Shown: piece by piece, positions 32,911-43,033 of the stretch | How positions within the stretch are numbered: the stretch's first letter is position 1 | How the letters are laid out: each line of letters starts with the position of its first letter | Assembly (NCBI GenBank): GCA_050084985.1 | Contig: JBITNC010000001.1 | Span: 138,570,001-138,634,000, forward strand | From: Nageia nagi | Lineage: Eukaryota; Pinophyta | Direction: 5' to 3' | DNA: 64,000 bases | Position numbers and translations under genes: made by a program | Notes under the pieces: generated by a model | The model's database searches: none | Told to the model about the DNA's origin: nothing | What the model saw: only the letters and a program-made list of their open reading frames with translations

Positions 32911-33250
32911 TAAGTTTAGGAAGATATTTCTTTTTATCAATAAAATTATGTTTTGAATAATTTTGAAAAATAATACTACTTAAAAATTAAAATTAATACT
33001 TGTTGCATATAATAAATAAAACATAGTATATGTTTTAAACAAAGACATGAATCAATATATAATTAATACCTCAATGAATTAGAAGCATAAAAGAAAAACA
33101 AATAAAATTCGGATAAATATTTGTATTCGGCATCACATAGTTGCAATGAAAGCTGATTTAGTCAAATAATCTAATGTACATGAAGGGCCAAATTGTTAAA
33201 AAAAACAATCAATTTGGGCATCCGTCTGTATTGAATGGAATGAGCTTATC

Positions 33251-34220
33251 TCAAGAAGAAGAAGAAAGACTGTTCAAGAGTGCAACTCTAGCAGAAATAA
33301 AAACTTTGAAGAGATGGTCTATTTTGTGATCCAAAAGGGCTAGAGCTCTGTCCAAGTCTTGGAGTGCCGTGTTGATTTCAGAGAGTTCAAGAGTCATGTG
33401 CAGCTTGGAGTTGGAGTTGAGTCGATTGTTGAGGTTATCAAGTGCAACATCTGCCCTCTCTAACTCGACCAACAACCACCTCTTGGACTTCCACCTTCTC
33501 ATTTCAACGCTTGCTTTAGCTTGGTTTGTAGATTGCTAAGAGGAAGTAATAGAGATAGAGACGGCATCCTAAGAGGGTTGACGGAAAATGAAGCCACTAG
33601 TGCAGAACACACCAAGATGGCAATTGCCATAGCATGGTTCACGGCATTGAAAGCTTCTTCACCTGATCGTGCTTGCGCTTTTGCCTGGAGGCTTACGTTA
33701 TCAGCCATTCGCCTGAGTGTGGACATGCATTTCTCAAGTCTGGATTGGACGCCCTTATTCTTTAGGCCTGACAAACTGGCAAGTAAGCTGCCCGATCTTT
33801 GAAGGGCATTGATTCGAATGGCTACCTGCACAGATGTGTGCTGCTTCCTCGTTTCAGCTATGCTGTCTCTCACACATTGCAGATGTCTAGCAGGTGCAGC
33901 ATGTCTTCCAGATGTAGGTCCACTCATTTGTATCCCTTACTTGTGCCATCAATGTCAAACCCTAATTCTGAGGATCTGCGACAAGCGTTGATCACCACCT
34001 CCAAAGCTTCTCCAAGCCACTCTGCGCAGTAATATGAACAAGAAGGCTGTTCTTGTAATGTTTCCAGATCAGCTGCGAATTCAGAGATGGCTGGGTGCCT
34101 CTCGAGTGTGGAGAGCATACTCCTTGATCGCTTATGCCTGTGCCCATCTCTGCGTGGAGAGAGGTAGCGCAGGGCTAAGGCCGCTCCAAGAGACGAGAGA
34201 AGAGATCCAGGGGCGCTCAT
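33251..34220 (-). pseudogene. BPS1/ROH1-like pseudogene, A copy 2
   Basis: Start Met at 34,220 (MSAPGSLLSSLGAALALRYL...). The frame stays open to GTSKGYK, where TGG (Trp in the 62-63 kb copy) has become TGA at about 33,925. A 1-nt loss near 33,870 shifts frame, and the protein continues as RDSIAETRKQHTSVQVAIRI. A 2-nt loss near 33,510 shifts again before MRRWKSKRWLLVELERADVA, ending at 33,251. There are thus three lesions, none shared with A copy 1. Codons otherwise match A copies 1 and 3 very closely. The surrounding flank on both sides is duplicated as well. Confidence 0.8.
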
Positions 34221-34259
34221 GGTGGTCGGGATTACTGATGCTTTGGCATTTACATATGT

Positions 34260-34266
34260 ATTTATA
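34260..34266 (-). promoter_or_regulatory. TATA box of A copy 2
   Basis: Minus-strand TATAAAT about 40 nt upstream of the ATG at 34,220, as in A copy 1. Confidence 0.45.
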
Positions 34267-34590
34267 TTTCTGCAAGATGGGGAACAAAGAGAAAGAATCC
34301 CGCGAAAACCAAAAGCAACTAATCTTAAGAAAATCAAGCTAGCGTAGCTTCTGTCCTCTTCTTGTTGGGTCCTTGCAGACGATTCCTCTTTCAGCTCACC
34401 ATGTGTCCAACTAATTTCCTCCTCCTAAAATCCATATTTTATTGCAGAAACGACCTTCGCATATTGTTATCTTACAACTATTTTGGTGGATCTCTTACAT
34501 ACTATAAATCAATCTCTAGTGTGTGCTGTCCTCCTCACCAACAACAAAGGGGACAGCTTTTCGTTGTCATGAAAGGATTCTCATCTTCCA

Positions 34591-34736
34591 TGACGAATAT
34601 TAAGGTTTTCACCAAGCTATGACTGTCTGCTTCAGAGATGAAAGGATGACAACAATCACCTTCGTGATGAATATGAAAGTCTTTCGTCAAGCTATGATTG
34701 TCTCCTTAAGAGATGAAGCGATGACAAGATTCATTT
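34591..34736. repeat. Tandem ~72-bp repeat upstream of A copy 2
   Basis: Nearly identical to the block at 10,730-10,875, same two units and same distance from the start codon. Confidence 0.7.
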
Positions 34737-35619
34737 GAGTTGTGTTATTTAGTAGTATTGTTGTATTTAGTTGTTGTATTTTCTACCTATAATATCAAAA
34801 TGGATACATAAGTAAAGTATCATTTTATGTCTATATAGATAATCATGTCGTTAAAACTATAAAACACATGATGGATATTTTAATTTATTCATGAATAATG
34901 TAAGAAGGGATCCATTGTGGTAGGATGCTACCAATAGAACTGAAAACAAACATAAATAAGAATAAACTCAACACTTCATTTTTGTATTAGGTACATATTT
35001 CTAATAACTTGTAAGGATCTGAATGTATACTACATGATTATATACACCAAGATATAATATATTTCTTAAAATACTCCAAATACAACCATACAAATTTAAG
35101 ATCATATTCAAAGCATTTAATATGTATCTTTTATAATGAAATAAGATATTCAATTAAAATTTAATGAAAATTTTGACTTCATGATTTTTTTAATATACTT
35201 ACATTTCATATTTGATCATATGTAATATTTGTTTAGTTTTTACTTTTTTGAAGTATATAAGATTTAGTATTCCTTATAATTCTTGGTAATATTATCTACA
35301 ATATCTTAATAAATATTATTATAATATCTTAACAAAGGATTTAGAAATAAGATTGATTAAGATCCTAGCAATTATACTTTAAGAGGAAGAACTGATTTTT
35401 TTATCAAGGATCGGAAAATATGTGATGAAATAATTATTGTACATGGAATAATCCATTCAATAAGTAGAAATAAAAAGCTAGTTGTGATGATTAAGCCTTA
35501 CATAAGGAAAATATATGTCAAAATATCATGAATATTATATAACAAGTTCATATAAAATAGAAAAATATATTTTAATGTTCACGAGTGATCGAAAATAGGT
35601 CATAGGGACTCAACATTGG

Positions 35620-36560
35620 TACAATCTAGTTAAATGATAAAAAGAACTAGAGTTGGTAACCCTTGGGACTTACAAAAGAAAATAAAATAATTATTAAGAG
35701 TGTCCCAAGCTAGAAGAGGGATCACTTGTAGAGGAAAGGAAACTAGTAATACATAGCTATCATTTAAGCTATAATTGGACAATGCCTGTATCAGATATGA
35801 GATGATGTCATGTCAACCTAAGACTATAAGTATCCTAAAGAGTATTTTATGAAGGATATTTCCTCATAATAGGATCTAAAATAGGCTAAATGAAAGAGCT
35901 AATCACTTTGGTTGTATGTGGGATCTCTATATATTGTGGTAAAGATACTTGCTTGAAGAGGATGATCTATCTCAAAAATAGTGCTAGGCATCTTTGGTTA
36001 AGAAAATAAAAAATATGTGCAAGGAGCCCCGAGAATCCTTGTACAAGTAATAATATCATCCTAGGTAGGTGTAAGTAGTGCAAATCTCAATTATCTCACC
36101 TTTATAGGAAAAATGGTATCTAGGAAGAGTGCCACTAGAGGTTTTAAAGATCATGATCTTGGTTTTATCAAGGTTATCTATGAGATATTTTTGGCCGCTC
36201 AAACTAGAAAGTATATCCAATTATCTCTGAATACCCTCAAGAGAGTCTGATAAGAGAATCACATCATTTACAAATAGAAGTATACTAATTTAGATTTGAT
36301 GAAGTAAACAACTATTTTGTATGTGAGTGTGTAGTTAAACAATGTCCTCAAGGTCATCAATATACATGCCAAAGAGAGTGGGTGAAAGAGGGAACCCTTG
36401 CTTAACTCTTGTAGTTTTAGTGACCATATCTAAAAAATCATTCATAATTTAGAATCCACCAACCACTATAGCATAATACTTTATGATGGAAATAAAAAAT
36501 GTATAAGAGATACCAATAGTACATTAATTTTGAAAAAGTAAGTATCATGGGATAGAAGGG
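35620..36560 (-). pseudogene. Non-LTR (LINE) reverse transcriptase relic, deleted copy
   Basis: The minus strand reads RVKQGFPLSPTLFGMYIDDLE at about 36,412-36,350, paralogous to 13,448-13,389. The C-terminal portion present at 12,183-13,097 and the upstream portion at 13,581-14,544 are both deleted. Only the palm core and part of the tail remain. Confidence 0.68.
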
Positions 36561-37867
36561 AGAAAATTGAAGGTGGAGGCATTTAGGAGGGGTTTACTAA
36601 GAGAAAAAGGAATAGAACTACATGGTATGTAAAAGAAAGACTATGTGATATAGTAAGGTCCTGAATTCAAGGAATAAAATGTAAGCTAGCTAATACATAG
36701 TCCACAACACTTGCTCCTCAATTATAAGAAAATTTGATGAATCTACTAGAGTAAGGAAGATAACAATACACCATTACAATTCAAAAAAATAATGTTAAAC
36801 CTATCATTGATTACTAATTCTAGAGAGCACCTTAATTTAATTGGCCAAGGGCATGACCAAAAGAAGGAGGTGAATCATGAGTTAGTAATATATGATCATA
36901 GATAACAACCCATTTTTTTCCTTTTATGAAACAATAACTAGACCTTAAGCCTTATATAGCTCTTCAATTTTAATTCATGTGAGATCATATAAGTAAATTT
37001 TGTATGGAAGAAGAAGCAATTTGTTTTTTTCTTGAAAGGCTTGTAAGTGATTATTTGTTACTTTAAATCAATCAATTAATGTGTCATTTTTTATAGTCTA
37101 TATTTTTTCTAGGGTAATACTTTTCAGGTCCAAAGTGTCATGAATGAATATGTGCCCATCTTGTAATGGAGAGTTGGTTTTAGGAAGACCAAAATTTCAA
37201 AGATTGAGTTCCTTAGTATGGCACACCATATCTTTTGTAAATTCATCTTATTGAACCAAGTCATCACAAAGGAAGGCTTTTTATCCTTAGCTACTTGATC
37301 CCATGAATGATGTTTCATGACCTACTTCTATATAGCTTGTTGTTGAATAGTGGTTTCCTACTTGAGTTATTCATGTTGTGTGAGAATTTTTGATTAGTTA
37401 TATTTAAGTTTAGTAACCACTTCCTAGACTTGTTGTAATTCTTGATGTGAAATTATACTAGAAGAGGAGGTTTGAGAGATTCAAGTATCTCATTTCTACT
37501 CTTCATCTATAATATGAATTGGTCCTTTTATGTGATTATTGTTTAAGCAATGCAAGCATTTTTTGAGAGCCAACAATAATCATTTCTAATTGTGAGATAG
37601 ACTAATAAGCTTGAGCTTATTCATTAATAGTATTTCTTTACTCTTGTAATTGAGAAGTCTGTTATGCTTGTGTAGTGATGGTGTCCTTTTTCTTTGAGAC
37701 TAGAATATATATATCTTAGTTTCACTTCTTGAATAGGTCTAGTTTGAATTGAAATAAGTTGATCTTCCCTTGGGTATTTGATTTTTTTGTATACAAATAT
37801 TTAATAAATTGATTTTTGTACTTTTTGAAGATCATATAGGTTTAGGAATCATTTGCATGCAAGATTA

Positions 37868-37928
37868 GGTTGCATGTAGATGAATAAGGGTACATGTAGA
37901 TGAATCAAGGTATATGTATATGAATGAA
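37868..37928. repeat. Three-unit 21-bp tandem repeat, duplicate
   Basis: Same three GTACATGTAGATGAAT-type units as at 15,866-15,926. Confidence 0.65.
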
Positions 37929-38564
37929 GCATATCACTACTAGAAAACCCTAGATATACATCATTTTTTATATCCAAACGTAGTAATTTTTTTAATATTC
38001 TTTAATCAAAACCTATGCAAATTTGGATGTAGCTAACATAATAGAATTCGCATTAGTTTTTGCATCTTTCTTTAGTCATTTTTCACATCCATTTTGTATA
38101 TATTCAAGGTTTTTTTTTGCATCCAAATGTATTATTTCATGTCATATTTAATTTCCTTTTTAACATCATTTGGGATTTTTTTTTGTGTTAGTTTGTATCT
38201 TATTTTGTATTGTTTGGTGTATTAATTTATATCAATATTTGCATCTAGTTGCATTTGATTTTACTTCTATATGGGTAATTTTAAATGTTGAATTTTTTCA
38301 AAAAAATTTTAAAAATAATTATTTTTAAATAATTCATATAATTTTATTTAATTTCATTAATTCAATAATTAAAATATATTATAATTATATATACAAATAT
38401 ATAGACCAAAAAATACAATAAAATACATCAAAATATGCTAAAATTTGCAAATAAATATATAAATCAAAATGATAACATATACATCAAAACATTATAACAA
38501 CCATATCAAAATATATAAGTTAAAATATTCCAAAATGATATACATATATATGTCTAAATAAGCC

Positions 38565-38567
<3 letters not shown>

Positions 38568-38601
<34 letters not shown>

Positions 38602-38606
38602 CATAT
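38568..38606. repeat. AT dinucleotide microsatellite
   Basis: About 14 AT units followed by ACATACATATG. It lies in a ~450-bp stretch (38,172-38,621) that has no counterpart in the homologous junction at 16,170-16,212. Confidence 0.85.
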
Positions 38607-38621
38607 GTAAAAATGATACAA

Positions 38622-39259
38622 TTGTGTTGATTTAAGAGATTTCAAGAGTCATATGCAACTTGGAGTTGGATTTGATTCAATTGTTGAGGTTTTCAAGTGC
38701 AACATCTTCCCTCTCTAACTTAATCAAAAACCACCTCTTGTACTTCTATCTTCTCATTTTAACATCCTACTTTAACTTGGTTTGTATATTGCTAAGAGGA
38801 AGTGATACAAATATAGATGACATCCGAAGAGGGTTTACAAAAAATGAAGCCACTAGTGCTAAACATACCTTAGCATGGTTGATTTCCATCAAAGCTTATT
38901 CACCTTATCATGCTTTTACTTTTTGTTGGAGGCTTATGCTATCAACCATTCACCTGAGTGTAGACATGCATTTCTCAAGTCTATATTGGATGCCCTTATT
39001 CTTTAGGCTTGAGAGATTCTCAAGTGAGCTTCTCAATCTTTGAAGGGCATTGATTTGAATGGCTACCTGCATAGATAGGTGTTGCTTCCTAATTTCATCT
39101 ATGCTATCACTCAACATATTGCAAATTTCTAGCAGATGCATACCATCAATGTCAAACCCTAATTCTATGGATCTATGATAAGCATTGATCACCACCTCCA
39201 AAGCTTCTCTAAGACAATCTGCTAAGTAATATGATAAGGAAGGTTATTCCCATAATCTT
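38622..39259 (-). pseudogene. BPS1/ROH1-like pseudogene, B copy 2
   Basis: Closest to B copy 1 (16.2-17.1 kb). It shares the CGA-to-TGA stop after KCMSTLR (about 38,950) and the same pattern of CpG loss. It lacks the first ~110 codons: at 39,259 the sequence jumps from the equivalent of 16,913 to that of 17,229, with the hexamer TTTCCA at both edges. It also lacks an internal segment around 39,140 (VDLHLEEMLHL part), and the tail is interrupted near 38,870. It cannot be expressed as a full protein. Confidence 0.78.
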
Positions 39260-40108
39260 TCCATGTGATGAATGCATGAATTGATCCATGCTAGAGGCTA
39301 TCTCCTTGTTGGGTCCTTGCAGATGATTCTACTTTTAGTTCATCATTTCAAACATGCCTACCACCATGTGTCCAACTATTTTCCTCCATCTAAAATCCAT
39401 ATTTTATTGTAGAACCTTCTTTGTATGCTATTATCTTCAAGCACTTTGGTGGATCTCTGACATGCTATAAATCAATCTATATTGTGTATTTTACTCCACT
39501 ACCACAACAAAGAGGATATCTTTTCCTTTTCATGAAAAGATTCCATCTTTCATGATGAATATCAAGGCTCTCATCAAGCTATAACTATCTCCTTGAGAGA
39601 TGAAAGGATGACAACATCCATCTTGCATGATTATCTCCTTAAGGGATGAAGCAATGACAAGATCCATTTGAGTTGTCATATTTATTAGTATTGATATGTT
39701 TTTACATGGTGTTATATATATTTTATTTCATCTACTTATAATCATTTCATTCTAAATGATATCATAAGTTTTACATTTATTTGGATAATTTTGTATTACT
39801 ATTTAATTTGTATGAATACTTGGTTTTCATTATTATTTTCATTCTAATCTTATACTTAGTGATAAATAATATAAACAATTGATTGGTTAAAAAATATCTG
39901 TAGTACATTTTAATTTTATATAAGTTTTGAAATTCAATGTAGAATTTCAAGGTTAAATAACTATCTAGTGCAACAAAGTACAATGGGTATAGTGTAGAAA
40001 AATATTTGGTTTTTACTTTAGAAATATGTAGAGAATTCCATAAAATTTGAATTGTATACTTTTTAATTAATTTGAAATTAATCTAGTTATGTACATAATG
40101 AAAAATGT
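39260..40108. repeat. Duplicate of 17,229-18,085
   Basis: Upstream flank of the B copy, including the diverged tandem ~72-bp block at 39,545-39,665. At 40,108 it jumps to the equivalent of about 19,030, losing the short-repeat cluster. Confidence 0.75.
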
Positions 40109-40249
40109 TATTGAATAAGACATATTTGTTTTATAAATATTTGCATATAGAATATTTAGCATAGTGAACCTAGAGAGATTTTATATGTTATTAATGTTGC
40201 CATGTGGGATGATTGGAAAGTGACAACAAATGTTGCTATTCTATTTTGA

Positions 40250-40460
40250 ACAACCTAAATGTATACCAAATTGCATTCTTTCCAATATTTCAAGAGGGAA
40301 AGATGGTTGTATGTAAATACAATTTGATGCATGTACTGTAGATATAGTTGTGAAAGCTAGTCCTTGACATTTAGTGTCATCAATATCAATAGTTTCCCTT
40401 TAAAGTGTAAATCCTTGTGATTTATGTATTGTTAGTTCCCATGCCATTTTTAGTGGTATT
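40250..40460 (-). pseudogene. PIF1-like helicase C-terminal fragment, duplicate
   Basis: The minus strand again reads MAWELTIHKSQG, then a stop, RETIDIDDTK, GLAFTTIS and IQPSFP. It has the same boundaries as 19,168-19,395, so it was copied as part of the large segment, not inserted separately. Confidence 0.65.
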
Positions 40461-40779
40461 TATCATTTTTTACCCTAGCTTAAGGGTATATGAATTTGAA
40501 TTATTAATGTTTTGAATCCAATCTATTGGACCCTTCTTCAAAATTACTAAATAAAGAAAATAAAGTGTAGCCTTCTTCTTTAAGTAGAGATAAGTAACAC
40601 CCAATTTTATAAGATCAATATCAGCCCTATATTATTATAAAATACTAAAAATATAAATATTGTTAAATTCTATATTAAAATGTCTTTCCAATGATGTAAA
40701 GAAAATGAAACACTGAGTTAAAATGCAAAAACGTTATGGCTAGTTTAGTATCATATTATTTTTCATTCTATGTTTGTAA

Positions 40780-41460
40780 ATTAGGTCAATAATAGGTAAC
40801 CATGCCATACTAATCTCAACACATTGGTATCTATTGGTATGATTAAGGTTAACTTTAATTTCAATAGCTTCTCTAATTCTTTATTCTTGGAATTTATCAC
40901 ATCTAGCCAAGAGTTCAATTTTATTCATGAGTTTATGGTGTTTAGTCTTATCTACATGTTTAGCAAGGGCATATTTGATTATTCTATTATATTATAAATC
41001 AGTGAAATATTCTTTAACTCTTTTATGTGTTGACCTACCTATTTCAATAATGTAACAAGTTTCACACTCACACATTATCTTATATACACTTGTATGTTGT
41101 AAGGGTTCTACGTGGTCCTTCATAGATATGAACATGTTCTCTAATTTATTAAGAGGAAGACAAATTATTTTAATGTGTGCTTTTATTAATATTTTAGCTA
41201 AATTATAACTTAAACACTTGGTATAAGGAAGGTAGGATACCCCTATGTATGAATTAGTATTAATATAGTCTAGTCTCTCATTTGTTTTTCCTCTTTCTAT
41301 CTTATTTCATGTATTTCTAATATGTTTACGAGAATAACCATTACTCATTAGTGCTTTATTTAGATGCATTTTCTTCTTATGTATATGGTAATTATCTAAC
41401 TTTTGTTACCTCAAGGGATTTTGTTTAGAAGTACATAAGGGTTAATCCTAATTTGTACAC
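40780..41460 (-). pseudogene. Penelope-like GIY-YIG endonuclease region, duplicate
   Basis: The better preserved of the two copies. The minus strand reads SVYKIMCECETCYIIEIGRS, then THKRVKE, in one frame. Upstream come the linker YTKCLSYNLAKILIKA and a KLENMFISMKDHVEPL-type stretch. GIY is read SVY and YIG is read YII. The Cys pair (C-x-C...C) typical of Penelope nucleases is present. The flanking reverse-transcriptase part is too broken to follow. Confidence 0.72.
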
Positions 41461-41689
41461 ACATTGTGCTTTGGGTGGTATTTCATTAGGTCAATTTTGT
41501 ATGCTTTTTGATTATGAGATACCTTGAAGTGTGATTGCTCACCTTGCACCTATTTTTAATGAGGATGGGGTCATTCTATCCTATGGATCTCCTTTATTGT
41601 GGGAAGATAAGAGGGTGGAAACCCTTTAATATTTATTTCAATCTCATTTGTCTATAGATTTATGTATCTATAGGTACAAAGGAAGTTTG

Positions 41690-42945
41690 TGTATTTATGA
41701 TTTTGTCAATCCTTATGAAGAGACCTATGTATGATTTTTCTGGTGATCAAATTATATGTTGTTGGAATTGGACACTCATTGGGATTCAAATCCCAAGAAA
41801 CACATAATTATAGTATTTTTTCCTTAGGATATTTTAATGGTTCATGAATTCTTTAGGCTAGTTAAGAGTGTAAAGTTATAAATAGAAACTAAAGTAATAA
41901 TCAACAAATTCAAACTAGTAAACCTCGATGTCATGCCTAGGGCATCAATTTCAAGTGTACAAACCCTTAATATTTCAATGTTAAAGTTAGGATATCCACT
42001 TTAAGTTATTACAATGTAAATATACCAACATCTAAGCTAGGGCTTTAGTATCAAGGATTAATAATACCTAGATGACAACATCTGACCAATACAAGAATAC
42101 ATCAATAAATAACACTCTACAATACCAACATTTATTCAATATAAATATATATAAGCAATGCTAATTTAATATTACACAAAATAAGTATACACAACAAAAA
42201 GTATTATATATAATTCCCCAATAGATGTATGGATGATGTAAAATGATAAAAATAGAATACCATGACTAATAGGGCTAATGTTGCCCTCCAAGGAGCCAAC
42301 TAGGGTATAATTTAATGACTCTCACTATTGGAATGATATTAGATTCATAAGATAGGACACTCCCTTTGAATTTGAATCATCTTGATAAAAGGGCCCCTCC
42401 TTAAACCATGGCTAACCATTGAAGGTAGTTCAACTATACCTCACAATACCACCAGATGGGCAAGGGAGTTGCACCATTACTGTAGAAGAATAGGATCCCT
42501 TATCTAGATATCCATCCTAGATATTGCACCTAGTGGATGTGCTTAGAGATGTTAAGTCTTCGTATCCTCTATATGATATGAAGTATAATAATAATTAGGT
42601 ATATCTAGTAATGAGGCTCTAATATTTTTTTATACACTTTCTCTATACATATCTCACCCAAGAGTCATCACCTTGCTCATTTAATCCAATGTTGGCCTTA
42701 TGGGGGTCTAAAATATCCAACATAGATGCTTAGTGGTTATGCATGCCAACATGGGGAGCTTAGGTATATTAAGTACCAACATAAAGGTCTAGGAGTGTCA
42801 CACATGCCCACATGGGTGAAGGTATCATGCATGAGGTCCTAATTTCAAGTTGGAACAACATGGGGGTATGGGATACTCTCCAAGGTTTTTGCATGCATGT
42901 ATTTATTTATCTTATCATCTCAGTGTAATAATAGAGAAGTTGAGT
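41690..42945 (-). repeat. Gypsy-like LTR (solo or cut off) with its left flank
   Basis: The flank 41,690-41,868 matches 20,560-20,776. From 41,869 the sequence is the same LTR as 20,777-21,655 and 24,621-25,560, but it runs uninterrupted from the start TGTAAAG to the GTGTAATAATAGA end. No gag or protease sequence follows, so it is a solo LTR or the edge of the duplicated block. Confidence 0.6.
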
Positions 42946-43033
42946 TAAGAGATAGAAAAGTTACAATACCTTGCATATCCTCGATTACCATTTTTAAATG
43001 ACAATAAGAGGTTCAAGGAAGGGTGTTGATATC

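Larger units (their letters stand above)
34737..38170. repeat. Shortened duplicate of 10,876-16,168
   Basis: Collinear blocks: 34,737-36,058 with 10,876-12,182; 36,063-36,545 with 13,098-13,580; 36,555-38,170 with 14,545-16,168. The two intervals between blocks, about 0.9 kb each, are missing here. It includes the LINE relic described separately. Confidence 0.8.
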
